From Ligula intestinalis (Eukaryota; Platyhelminthes; Cestoda; Diphyllobothriidea; Diphyllobothriidae), in NCBI GenBank assembly GCA_036362985.1, contig JAYGXS010000009.1:21762346-21826345 (forward strand): DNA of 64,000 bases, written 5' to 3'. Positions 24,801-35,157 of this stretch are shown piece after piece (position 1 is the first letter of the stretch; each line of letters starts with the position of its first letter). Position numbers and translations under genes: made by a program. The notes beneath the pieces are model-generated. The model saw nothing but the letters and a program-made list of their open reading frames with translations, ran no database searches and had not been told where the DNA came from.

Positions 24801-26050
24801 TACGATATTCAATCAATAGTTATCCACTAATTGTAATATATACAAAAAATATTTTGACTTAAGAAGTGTTCTTTTTATATAAAGGAATTGGTTACATTTC
24901 GTTTTCAAGTTACTAAAAGATTTAAACATATTGTTCTAATTTATAACTATTTTTAAGTTTCCAGAACTTGGGCATTAGGTGGAAATTTTTATTTTTCTTA
25001 ACAAACTCTTAGTACTTCTTGCAGTTCTTTTAAGTACTTAATATGGCTAATGCTATTCATGATTTTTTCTAAGTTTCCGTAAATGCGTTCACGCCGGTAT
25101 GCGAGTAAGAATCACACCTTTACAAACTCAGGCATGTTTTATGCAGCACTCGCAGCACTGGAATTTTCCATGACTATTTTGAATGCTGGCGTTCAAACCA
25201 AGCGACCTACCATAGGCAAAAATCGAGTAAATTTGAAGCAATAATTAAGGAAGTCCTAAAACCCGCTGTCTTACAACTGCACCGATGCTCTCATAGTTGT
25301 TCATTCCTTTTCTAGCCTGCTCGGTAGCTATTGGACTAAGGCCTCGGGCCTGGTTTTGCAAAAGTAAATGTTTCTCGAAAGGCAACCTTCGGCTGGTTTA
25401 AATATCCTTACTTGACTGACTGTCCGGAGGAGTGAAAAAGTCAAGGACACTTGAGCCCCCAACGCCCTGTCCCACCTCCCGTACTTGCCCAGAGACGAAG
25501 GCCTGCTCACCCTGTGCGCCTTTTAGTGGCACACCCCGCTAGCAACACTGATCTCATGGGCATTTCCTACCCCGTCCACTGCACGCATGGCAGCACCATC
25601 CACAGTGGGCGGAAAAAAATATTTATGTGAAAGGAGCAGGTTGCCAGAAAAAAAAGTTCTTTAAGTAAGGTTTCATTTCGTTCCTGTTGTGTAGAGTCCA
25701 TTCCCTGGAAATAAAATCCCTTGACCAGGTTACTTCTAAGTGTGATAGACCTACAGAGTAAATACCCAAGGATGTGGGGAGAGGGAGAAAGCAAACACCT
25801 TCTGATAGGTGGGAAGGGGAGCTGCTGATTATTTTTTTTGTAAAAAGCTGGACATTGTCCTCCTGATTCCATTAGCCATCGCTCAATCCGCACCCAATGC
25901 GTGACTGACAATCCTGCGGTCATCCAGAAATCCCTCTGCCGGTCCAACAACGCTTCAGTGGCGAGGGAGGGTGCGAATCGATGAGGGAAGTATTGCCTGC
26001 TTTATGCTTGGAATCGAAGATGGATGTGTCCATTCGCCTCAGGCGTACAC
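21831..26050. other. Long unassigned stretch, AT-rich at 23600-25100
   Basis: No protein domain, RNA gene or repeat pair recognised. Open frames are short (for example 25567-25950 minus, 22550-22783 minus). Confidence 0.4.
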
Positions 26051-26290
26051 CACCTGGTAGGAAGGATGACTTGTATAGCCGTATGAACAGGACGCGGGAT
26101 CAGGAACAGTCCGCAAAGCTTTGCACCAAATTCCAGGGAAACTCGTGTTAATGCTGAGTTTAAGATCAGATTTCGGGTGGAGGTCGGGATTATGTTACGG
26201 AAGAAGGTTTGGGTCCGTGTTAACTCTGGGTTTCAGACGTAGGCCAGAGCTAGGGTTGGGAGACATCAATATTTATTCTTAGTCCCAGAT
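26050..26290 (+). repeat. Degenerate TTAGGG-like dispersed repeat
   Basis: CACCAAATTCCAGGGAAACT is followed by GTTAATGCTGAGTTTAAG-type and GGTTTGGGTCCGTGTTAACT units, ending CAATATTTATTCTT. The order recurs at 31190-31470 (CAAATTCCAGAAGAA, GTTCGTGTTAACTCTGGG, GAATATTTACTCT), and in reverse near 38770-38930. Confidence 0.65.
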
Positions 26291-26417
26291 TGGCGCACAC
26301 CGATCGGTACGGAACTTACTTGTTCCACCATGTCTTGGGACTCGCGCTTAGGCCCAGACAGCAGTTGATGAGAGGCAAGCAAATCGCAGGCAGAAATCTC
26401 TCACGGACAAGGAAAAG

Positions 26418-26490
26418 TATGGCCATTTCTGACTTATTAGCCGTCATCAGCCAGCCATACCCAACCCCAGAGGTAGAGAGTCCCAAGGCA
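26418..26490 (-). mobile_element. SINE fragment, minus strand
   Basis: The minus strand reads GGTTGGGTATGGCTGGCTGA, then TGACGGCTAATAAGTCAGAA, ATGGCCA: the body of the tRNA-derived SINE. The head is missing. Confidence 0.6.
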
Positions 26491-26599
26491 TAACGGAAGG
26501 AGGAATTCTACAGCGATCGCTGGACGCGTATCTATCATTTTGTACATTGACGGTCGAGGAATTCAAGGCACCGAGACCATGGTACAGTGCTTACAGCGT

Positions 26600-26690
26600 T
26601 CGGCAGCTGACTAAAAAAGTCGCGGCTTCTCATGGGGTCGGGTATGACTAGCTGATGACGGCTACTAAGCCAGAAATAGCCATTCCAGTC
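26600..26690 (+). mobile_element. SINE fragment, plus strand
   Basis: CATGGGGTCGGGTATGACTA, then GCTGATGACGGCTACTAAGC and CAGAAATAGCCATTCCAG, the same SINE body in the opposite orientation to 26418-26490, about 150 bp away. Confidence 0.6.
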
Positions 26691-27949
26691 TTCACTATCT
26701 TTTTCGTTAATGTATGTCTGCCTGGATCTATTCTATAATTTGCACCAATGCCATTTAATTTAAGTTGGCAGGGCGTTCCTATTCCCGTGACCTGGTTAGA
26801 CGGCCATACAATTGTCATCCTTACCCACCATCTGTAGGGTTAGGCTGGACAGCGGCGGATGAAGCTGTACTAGATGACGGACACTGTCTGCTTGTGACCT
26901 TTCCACGGTTTATTGATTCGCCAGTTTGGTGCTTAGCCGGGTCTGAGCGCGGCACTCCCACCGGAGCCGGCTTATTTGGTACCTATCCCCCACCCTGGGC
27001 TGTCCCGTTATTCGTCGCCTACGGAAGCTGCGGGCTACTGACAGCTTGATGAAGCGACATACTCCATCGCCTTCTCCCCCCCCGCTGCCGCCTACTTTTT
27101 ACCCTCCTGGAATGAGTGCGCTATAAGCGCGGGGTGCGAGACAGGTGGTTTGAGTGAGACTGATGTAGCAGGGAGCTGTGGGGGTGGGGGAGAGGATAAC
27201 AAGCGGGCGACGTGAGATGCCAGCTGTCACGACACGCCCTTTGAAGGACTAACTGTCACGAAAATCGGCCAATCATATGAGTGGGGGGAGGGGAGTCATT
27301 TGCATTGCAGCTGCACGAGCCTCCTCTGTGTGTGAACACGAGACGGAACTGTCCGCCCAGACGTATGGCAACTGTTCCCCCCCCCCCCCGGGAGTCGCCA
27401 GCATATAGTCCTTTTGACTGGGGCGACAACATCCCGAATACTGTTCAGGTGGCTGTCATGGCGTCCTTTGACGATCACTGTCCGGTGGACAGGTCGTAGT
27501 AACGCTCAAAGGAAACTTGGCTGAGCAAGCCAGTTTGGACAAATAGTCTTCTTCACAGGGTAACTGCATGGCGGTGCCCTGCAGACACGCACTTCCCCTA
27601 TAATAATAAAGACGTGGACTACTAGTTAACCATTATTATTACCCCAGCCGTAGGCTATGCACGGATAGTGCCACGTTTAGAACCGCCCTAAGAGTTTGAC
27701 CATCGGATTTTTAATGTACAAAAACTCTTATGCTTGTTTGCCTGGCTTGTATAACCATCTAAACAGGAAACTCGTACATCGGAGGCCTATAATGTTTGCT
27801 TAAGTGCATGTATTCATGCACATCCTTGTCAATAAAAGTGGTTGAGGCAAGTCTTTATGACTTCCTTCTGGAATTTCCCCATTCCATTTTAAACTCAGAG
27901 TCCCCGAGAATCATGTAACCTAAAGTATATTCGACTGGTGCTCAGGGTA
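26691..27949. other. Unassigned, GC-rich 26760-27480
   Basis: It contains C-runs of 8-13 bases (27077, 27376) and G-rich stretches (27178). The frame at 26765-27049 has no recognised domain. No feature assigned. Confidence 0.35.
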
Positions 27950-28640
27950 AATTCTTACTCCAACAAATTCGTCAACCGGTGCACGCATAAGCGAGATAGG
28001 TAACAAAGTCGCAACGACGGCAAATTTTGGCGAACGATTCCGTACGTCAAAAACATCTCGGAGGCTGTCGGCCGCCTTCTGGCATCACTTTGAGTTTGAA
28101 TTACATATAGGTCGGAGGCAATTATACAGTGTCAGATAATAAAAGGAAAAGGCACACCGCCACGGCAAGACACATCTGAAGTCGTCTATAGGATCTATTG
28201 CAGTTGCAGACAAAGCAACTACGTCGGAGAAATTGGAAGAGTTCTCAAGATTCGAATTGCCAAACACGCGTCAGCAGTGCGGAAAAAATGATGCCAATTC
28301 TCAACTTGGGGTTCAGCTGACGAGACCTGGGCATAAATTCCAACTTGCTGAAGCCTAAATTCACGCGAACGTTGCCACTCGTCTAGTCGTGAATTATATG
28401 AGTCATGGGTCACGGGCCCCATTCTAGAAACAAGCGCAATGGCCTGCAGCATCCATATTCGATGCGGAGGCTCGATTTGGCCAATGCAAGGCTCCACTTG
28501 GGACCGCACAGGCCAACACATCATCCAATGCCAACCTCGGGGAACCAGATGGCCGAGCACTCATCACGTCCAGTTCCACCACGTGTGATGTAAGTTCAGC
28601 AGATCACGGCCCGCACGCCTGTCACCAAGCCATTAGCGCA
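27950..28640 (+). mobile_element. Penelope-like element, GIY-YIG fragment and 3' end
   Basis: Conceptual reading with stops and frameshifts: IPYVKNISEAVGRLLASL (near 28040), EVVYRIYCSCRQSNYVGEIG (28175-28235) and RIAKHASAVRKK, then a stop; a shifted frame resumes with ARLHLGPHRPTHHP-type tail. The Tyr-Ile/Tyr-Val-Gly signature (YVGEIGR) is intact. The fragment runs into the hammerhead-like region at 28752, which suits a Penelope 3' end. Confidence 0.8.
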
Positions 28641-28751
28641 CAAGCGGGCAATTATCCTCCATAAGGGTGTCGTTAATTGTCATTAGTGGGCAGCAGCATA
28701 CTTGAGAAGAAGACAACTCGATCGCTGAGACAATATTTTTATTCGCCTGAG

Positions 28752-28782
28752 GTTTCGATATCCGCCGCGGATTAATCATCAG
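28752..28782 (-). ncRNA. Hammerhead-like core in right arm, minus strand
   Basis: Exact counterpart of 1376-1406: CTGATGATTAATCCGCGGCG, then GATATCGAAAC on the minus strand. The stem II pairing ATCCG/CGGAT is intact. Confidence 0.45.
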
Positions 28783-28905
28783 AGACATAAGCAGAGAACA
28801 GTAGCAGATGCGGGTAGCGTATGCACAGGAGGTTGCAGTACAGTGACCGTACCCTATAGATATTGCAACGCCCTGTGCTTGAATTACCCGTTTCTGCTAA
28901 TGTCT

Positions 28906-28936
28906 CTGATGAAGGATCCGCGACGTATTTCGAAAC
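28906..28936 (+). ncRNA. Hammerhead-like core in right arm, plus strand
   Basis: Counterpart of 1222-1252: CTGATGA (28906-28912) to CGAAAC (28936) followed by GTCCCAGCGATC. Stem II has one mismatch. Confidence 0.4.
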
Positions 28937-29407
28937 GTCCCAGCGATCATATCTTCTTCTTATTTTGCTTAACTTCCTCATCGTAAAAGGCACGTAATCA
29001 ATAACGCCGCTCAAAATGTTTCTCTTTACCGGCTATGCACACTCTTACACCGCAGGCTGCCACATTTGTTAAAATGCAGACACCGTTACCTTAAATTGAT
29101 TGATGTGTCATTAGAACTGATTGGCCCAAGTCTTCATGATTTTGTTGTAGAATTTCTGGATGCCATTTAAAACTCAGAGTTCTCCGGATTTACCTTAATT
29201 ACCTTATTTTAAGCAACGCAGACAGCACCAAATCCAAGAAGCAGCTCACCAACAGAAAAAAAAGTTAAAGGTAAAACGTCCTCCTTTCTTTTTTGTTGGC
29301 TGAGGGTGCTGCGGCAATGCCACCATCTATCACATTAATCTTCCTGCCGGTTGGGTGCAGCAAACGTGAGAGAGAACACATTTCTAGACAATTTGGTCGT
29401 GTTGGCA

Positions 29408-29515
29408 CCACAAGAAAAAGAAGAAGAAGAAGAAGACGAAGAAGAAGAAGAAGAAGATGAAGAAGAAGATGAAGAAGAAAGAAAGTAAGAAAGAAAGAAA
29501 GAAAACAATTTCAAA
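29408..29515 (+). repeat. GAA microsatellite
   Basis: Nearly uninterrupted GAA/GAAAGA units within the right arm of the inverted duplication; the left arm has only about 20 bp of the complementary TTC run at 726-747. Confidence 0.95.
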
Positions 29516-30218
29516 AATGCCCTGCCGCAGTGTCGGTAAGTAAGTAAATTCCATTGGGATACAAGACCAGGAAAACAGCTGAAAGTCCGCCGACGCTTCC
29601 TCATCCTCCTCCAGCTGCCGCCCTACAGTACTGATAGGTATGCAGTTGCTTAGCGGCCTTTTCCATGGGTAGATTGTGTGATTTTACCATGGCAGTACGG
29701 AGCAGGACGTGTTATTGGAACGCCAAAAACACGCTTTTTTCCTCAGTGTAGGCTTACAAGGATGTATGTGCGCAGGATTGTAAGGAGTATGGGCCCCTTA
29801 TAAAGGGAACTAATTATAGATGCGCTGGAGGAGTTATTCGATTTGCGTGTCCATAAGAGTAGGTGAAAATGGGGGGACGTTGTTGGCATGTGGAGATACA
29901 AACTCAGGCACCTCCCACCAGTGGCCTTTATGACACTCTCAGTCCATTGGACCTCAGTCACAAATGGCAAGCATTCCGACCCCCTGCGCCTGATCCCGTC
30001 TTCGGTCTTCTCGACTCTGTTTTGCACAGGGCCCAGGCGGCGGAAGGGAAGAAAGAGAAAGTGCGGTAGATGCAGTGCAAGCTCGCTATCACTTAAAAGT
30101 TATCCATGTGCAAGCAATTGGTCCTGCACTAACCCTTCTCCGGAGCACGCGATAAACATAGTTGGACTCGACGGCCGAACTGCCGTGGCAAATTTAGATG
30201 AAATTAGGTTTAGATATG

Positions 30219-30420
30219 ATGTGAGCGTAAGGGTTAAGCTTAAGGTTAGGTGAAGGACTGAGATTGAAGTCATATTTAGAGTGAGGGAAATGATTACGTC
30301 AGGGATGAAGGTTTGGGCTCGTGCCAACTCCAAGGTTTAGGTTTAGGGTCGTAGAAGGACTACGGTTAAGGTTATGTTGAATTTTATATGAGGGTTAGTG
30401 ATGTTATCAAGAAATGAGAA
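30219..30420 (+). repeat. Degenerate GGTTAGGG-like repeat
   Basis: Units such as TAAGGGTTAAG, TTAAGGTTAGG, GGTTTAGGTTTAGGGT and ACGGTTAAGGTTA follow each other. It resembles a decayed telomere-type (TTAGGG) array or a repeat seeded by one, and begins exactly at the outer end of the inverted duplication. Confidence 0.6.
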
Positions 30421-30799
30421 TAGTTGCCTTTTCTTAAAAAGTTATCTCAAGGCTATTTACGTAAACTTGGCATTGTTTGCCTGTTCCTGCTCTGAAATTG
30501 CAAGTTTTTCTCCTGTTAGCCGCATTTCACAGCCATTTTATAGGTAACTGCATCATCTGGAATGCGAGTTGTTGCCATCTGGCATTTACCTTCAGCCACA
30601 AGTGTCAGTCTGCCACGTAAATGGTAACTCCTTGACCGTAATAGATGCATTCCAATCCACCTCCTTCAACTGGGGATTCCCAAATGATGGCTGACAGCAA
30701 CCGATATCATTTTTCTCGGATCGCCAGATTTCAACTTAAGGTAACAGAAAATTGTTCAGAAGAGGTGAATGCGACTTCTGGAACAAGAATTTTATTTTC

Positions 30800-30830
30800 C
30801 TGAAGTTTCGGATTCCGTCGGGAATCCTTA
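30800..30830 (-). ncRNA. Hammerhead-type hairpin relic
   Basis: The minus strand reads GGATTCC-CGAC-GGAATCC-GAAAC: a perfect 7-bp stem II with a CGAC loop and the GAAAC core strand. The expected CTGATGA is decayed to TATTATTAA. The following ATAAAATTCTTGTTCCAG is shared with 31690-31715. Confidence 0.45.
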
Positions 30831-31189
30831 ATAATAGGTGATGATAACATAGGCATGGTCATGCGCAGATAAGGTGGATACATGCACAGGCTGCATGGCA
30901 TTTATAGTTCCTAGTGGTTGTCCGCATGTGGGTGATAATTGTCCACTTCTGTAGCCACCGCTTGTGTCTTAATTGTTGCGGTACTGGCTTCAAAGTCTTT
31001 GCCTATCTCCCTTTTACATACAGAATTATACTGAACTAATATACTAATCTGAACTGAAGTCTGCTCTAGTAAGCAGCATTTTGCATCTCAGTTCAATTCA
31101 AACAAAAAATAAACAAACTCACATATGTGGTAAACCACCCACTAAAACGTCTATCTTCACATTTCATGACTTAGCTGTTCGGTAAGGCT

Positions 31190-31470
31190 GACTTGTACGG
31201 TCGCCTATAGAGCGCACGGGAACAACAACTGCCCATAATATATACGGATTTGCGTCAAATTCCAGAAGAATCCGGTTTCAGGTGAATGTTAGGATCGAGG
31301 GCCGTGGTAAAGGTGCGGGTTGGGAAGGGTGGAATAGGCTCAGGATTATGTTAACGCTGAAAGTTGAGGTTCGTGTTAACTCTGGGCGTTGGATCGAGGG
31401 TAGGGTGAAGATTAAGGTTTCAGTTTAAAGTTTATTTTTATGTTAGAGTTAAGAAACAAGAATATTTACT
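31190..31470 (+). repeat. Degenerate TTAGGG-like dispersed repeat, copy 2
   Basis: Colinear with 26050-26290. It ends just before the inverted-repeat element at 31508. Confidence 0.62.
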
Positions 31471-31507
31471 CTGCGTATATAAGCGAATATATGAGTTCCG
31501 GGAAGCA

Positions 31508-31733
31508 GTTCAGAGGAAAAAAATGTGATCACTGGATCAAGAATTTCATTTTTCCGACGTTTCGAATTCTGTCGAGGATCCTTAATCCCAGATAACATAC
31601 TGTGAGACATGTAGCACACTCTGCGCATGTCTCACACTATCCTACGATTACCCATGATTATGGATTCGCTCAAAAATCCGAAACATTAGGAAAATAAAAT
31701 TCTTGTTCCAGTGATCGCATCTTCTTCTTCTGA
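31508..31733. mobile_element. Inverted-repeat element with hammerhead-like arms
   Basis: GTGATCACTGGATCAAGAAT (31526-) pairs with the reverse of ATTCTTGTTCCAGTGATC (31699-31716). Inside each arm lies a CGAAAC next to a GGATCC- or GGATT-type hairpin and a decayed CTGATGA. The centre holds TGAGACATGT...ACATGTCTCA-like pairing (31611-31634). Confidence 0.75.
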
Positions 31734-32790
31734 ATATTTGCTCTTCCTACGATTAACCGCAAAGCCACCTATGTTAAGTGAACGGGTGCTCATACTGGCT
31801 TGTCCTCTGTAAGCGACCCTACAAGTCATGTTTTACCATTTTTCTCTTGGGTGTCCAAGGCATGAAAGCTCCAGCAATTAGTTCTTTCTTTTCGATCGTA
31901 TGCGCCACGGATTTCTATAGTCAGGCTTTCCTGGATTTTTTTGTAATAAAATTAGTATGGCTGCCCATTTTCTACCTCGTGGCTGGCTGTTGCGGCGTGA
32001 TGAGGAATAAATTCGCCTCTGTTGACACCTGTGGTTTTGGATGGAAACTTTTGCTGAAGCGAGTCGTGATTATTTCCCCCCCCCCCCCCCACCATTTTCC
32101 CCTAATGCACTTTAAATGCCTTTTTTGCCACTGTAGTACCTAGACAGCCTGCTGCGTTTTTTCATGCGCCGCATCGTGTCCTCCGAACGCAACACAACAA
32201 GAAATGAACTGCTGGTTCCGCGTCGTTAGCTCTACGCTTGCTTCTGGCAATCTAAGGACCGTATGCATTAAAATTTCCCTAAATGCCGGTAGTAAGGTTA
32301 GCCTTTATGCTAGTTATATCATAGCTGCCACACTCTGCGATAAGAAGCTTTCTGAGATGCAAGAGAGATGGAGTAGAAGGAGGTGGAGCTCGGGATGAAC
32401 TTCATGAAAAATGCGAAGACTTGCGAAAGATTGAGCATTACTCTCGCAAACCGGCAAGTGAAATAATTTCAGAATAATCATGAACAACCTTGAGCGAATG
32501 TAGACCTTCTTAAAATAACTATCAAAAGTATAAATCATTTTCGCAGAAATATCAGTCCTTTTCAAACAATTCTCAAGTTCCAAAAAGGTGGAAAAGAGCT
32601 ATGATTTACGTCGATAAATGTAAATATAATCTTCCGATGAACTCGCAGTCATACAATTTCCCTTCCTTATTAAAAGAACTTTCCTTTCGTCGTTTCCTTT
32701 ATGACAATTTTTATACGAATAGAGAGTAGGAAAACTGGCAATTCGATTTCAATTTTTTTCATGATAGCTACACCCCGAGATCTGCCGAGG
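31734..32790. other. Unassigned
   Basis: Contains a C-run of 13 at about 32078. The frames at 31778-32143 and 32670-33194 are not recognised; the latter runs through the microsatellite. Confidence 0.35.
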
Positions 32791-32794
32791 TCTA

Positions 32795-33025
32795 ATGAAA
32801 AGTTGAGGTGGTGGCAGTGGTGGTAGTGGTGGTGGTGTTGGTGGTGGTGGTGTTGGTGGTAGTGGTAGTGGTAGTGGTGGTGGTGGTGGAGGAGGAGGAG
32901 GAGGAGGAGGAGGAGGAGGAGGAGGATGGCGCAGAAGAAAGAAGAAGAAGAAGAAGAAGAAGAAGAAGAAGAAGACGAAGAAGAAGAAGAAGAAGAAGAA
33001 GAAGAAAAAGAAGAAGAAATAAATG
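32795..33025 (+). repeat. Compound triplet microsatellite
   Basis: A (GGT)n block is followed by (GGA)n and then (GAA)n in order, about 230 bp in all, each with few interruptions. It creates long artificial frames of Val, Glu, Arg, Ser or Leu. Strongly purine-rich on the plus strand from 32888. Confidence 0.97.
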
Positions 33026-33470
33026 ACGACATGAGGACAATAATAAAATGTGATAAAACAAGAGCAGGGACAACGACTGTCAAGCTGGTGTTAAATAATG
33101 CTCTGTAAGGAAGGGGAAAAAGAAGCAAAAACGATAAAATTAAGAATGGGGCGGGAAGGTAGAACAAAAGCGTAGGAGATGAATGAAATGACAAGGGAAG
33201 TCTGCAAATAAAAAGGCACTGGAAAAGGAAGACAAAATAAAAAGCAAGCTTCTAGATAACAATTTAAAAAATAGGAAAATGAAAGCGATGGGAAAGAAAA
33301 TGTTAAAAATTTCCACCAGATAAGGGAATTTTTGAACATGATCGTTTAACAAAGATGAAACTGAGAGAAGATGTTGAGGGTAGAATGTAATTGAAAGCGT
33401 GGTAAAAACTGTAAGGGACGGGAACTAAATGCAAACTGATAAAACAGTCGCACTATTGACAACTACAGTA

Positions 33471-33570
33471 CAGTAGTCACTGGTTATTAAGCCTACATTG
33501 GCCCTGACCAAATTAGGCTTTATAAGCGGCTGGGCTTACTAACCGTTGGCTTAATAGCAGGCGACTACTG
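33471..33570. mobile_element. Pogo/Tigger-like MITE, copy 1
   Basis: A 100-bp element bounded by CAGTAGTCACTGGTTATTAA and its reverse complement (GTTGGCTTAATAGCAGGCGACTACTG), flanked by TA on both sides. Short CAGT ends with TA duplications fit Tc1/mariner-pogo elements. No coding capacity. Confidence 0.85.
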
Positions 33571-33629
33571 TACTAAGAAAAGTAACTTGTCTAGCAGTTA
33601 ACTAGGATCAGGGTCCTATATTGTGTAAG

Positions 33630-33768
33630 GAGATGAAAATGGCCTCTTCTGGCTCATTAGCCGCCGTCAGTCAATCACAATCCAACTCTAGGCAGCACAG
33701 TGCCCGAGGATTGAACCCACGATCTATTCGTTAGAATTCCAACGCTATAACCAACTGCGACACGGATT
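33630..33768 (-). mobile_element. tRNA-derived SINE
   Basis: On the minus strand: box A GTCGCAGTTGGTTATAGCG, then AGATCGTGGGTTCAATCCTC (box B), then the body GACTGACGGCGGCTAATGAG and CCAGAAGAGGCCATTTTC. Head and body are colinear with 12972-13120, and box B is better preserved here. Confidence 0.78.
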
Positions 33769-33789
33769 GCAGTTGGTTCTGAACTCAGC

Positions 33790-34300
33790 AGTTGAGTTAG
33801 CGGAATCCCTCTCGTCTGCGTTGATCCGTATAACACGAAAAATCCAGAGTATACTCAAACCCTTCATCTTTAGAGAGACACTGGCTGCCTTCACCATCAG
33901 GTGAGACCATTACAAGTGGAAACCAGGGCAGACGCCTCCTCATCGCGTTCCCATCCGCCCTTACGGTGGCCAAGGTCTCCCTACGGTGCATCTATCTCCC
34001 CTCCTCTCCATCTCTGTTTTTCATGACGGAGGAGCCCCTCCCGACCACGCTGTTTCTCCTCCTCCTCGTCACCGGGATTGAGGCCAATCCGGTGGGACTC
34101 CTGATCCAACAAGGGCTACTAGCCAGCCAGCCAGCCACAACAATTCCGTCCATCATGGCACAATGGCGCAAATTAATGTATTTGCATGCGTGTCGGACGG
34201 AACGTGGACCTCCAGTCCTCCTGAGTAGTCACTCGAAGATTCAATAAACGTGGCTTCAAATCTGGAACTTTCCATTTCGGGCTGCTGAATACGGTTACGA
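33790..34300 (+). mobile_element. Possible LINE 5' region with degenerate 2A-like motif
   Basis: The frame at 33966-34247 contains MTEEPLPTTLFLLLLVTGIE followed by ANPVG. A Leu-rich run ending GxIExNPGP is the signature of 2A ribosome-skipping peptides, which are known at the start of CR1/L2-type LINE proteins; here the terminal NPGP reads NPVG, so skipping would be lost. No downstream LINE domain follows. Tentative. Confidence 0.4.
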
Positions 34301-35056
34301 GACAGTGATCACTCCTTTATCCATTAAAAATAAAGTTGCCCGAAGTCCAGAAATATGTATATACTTATATAACTAGCATCTGAAATTAAGAAGGCGTAGT
34401 TACTCTTAATACTGTACCCAAAACTCGAAAATCTTTAGCTTCCTGTGCTTGTTTTTAGTTCTCTTAGTTCTATTTTTAGTTTATTGTTCTGCTGACTAGT
34501 TTCATTTAAGTTACATTTTTAGATAGCTTGATTTTTTAGTTGACCTAATTTTAAAGCGAAATCAGGTTATTTTACGGCTTAGTCTACTACAATATCTCTC
34601 CAAATGCATTAAAAGCTATGGTAAGTTTTAAAAAATAGGGCCAAGCTTATCGTTCGTGTTTTTATCGTAATCTCTTAATTTCGAATTAGTTGCAAGTGAT
34701 TTTGCGCAGTGCTTGTTTCCTATTGGTTGTATCTGTCATGTAAATTATTGCGAGAGCATTTTCGGATATTTAGATATGTAAATGTTTAGTTATTTAAATA
34801 AGTATTTCCGATTATTTTCTGTTTGATACGCTCTAATTTTTATTCATTTTTTTCTCACCTGTGGTAAGACCCAAGCGCGAAACCCCTATTAGCATTAGTC
34901 CCGTAAGACAGAATCCTGGCGCTAAGGATATTTATGAACCTCGAGCAACTTCACTGTTGCCCTTTATCCTATGTGCTTGCGATATTCGATTTCGATCATT
35001 AACTGTTTGTCACTATGTACCGGCCTACGATGACCCTGAACCAGAACTCTCTAATA
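34301..35056. other. Unassigned, AT-rich
   Basis: No gene recognised; many TTTAGTT-type units at 34440-34560. Confidence 0.35.
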
Positions 35057-35157
35057 CAGTAGTCGCTGGTTATTAAGCCCACGGTGAATAGGCCCAGCCG
35101 CTTATTAAGCCCAATTTGGTCTGGGCCCGAGTGGGGCTTAATAACCGGCGACTACTG
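35057..35157. mobile_element. Pogo/Tigger-like MITE, copy 2
   Basis: 101 bp, ends CAGTAGTCGCTGGTTATTAA and GGCTTAATAACCGGCGACTACTG (reverse complements apart from about one base), flanked by TA. It is younger-looking than copy 1, because its terminal repeats agree better. Confidence 0.88.

Larger units (their letters stand above)
28735..30218 (-). repeat. Right arm of the long inverted duplication
   Basis: Inverted copy of 1-1430. It carries an expanded GAA microsatellite at 29408-29515 where the left arm has only a short TTC run (726-747). It includes the two opposed hammerhead-like motifs (28752-28782 minus, 28906-28936 plus) and directly abuts the 3' end of the Penelope-like fragment at 27950-28640. 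Confidence 0.9.

Noticed and set aside
32670..33194. Long minus-strand frame of Ser and Leu/His/Tyr runs
   Set aside because: It is the translation of the triplet microsatellite, and other frames of the same block give equally long Val, Glu or Arg runs.
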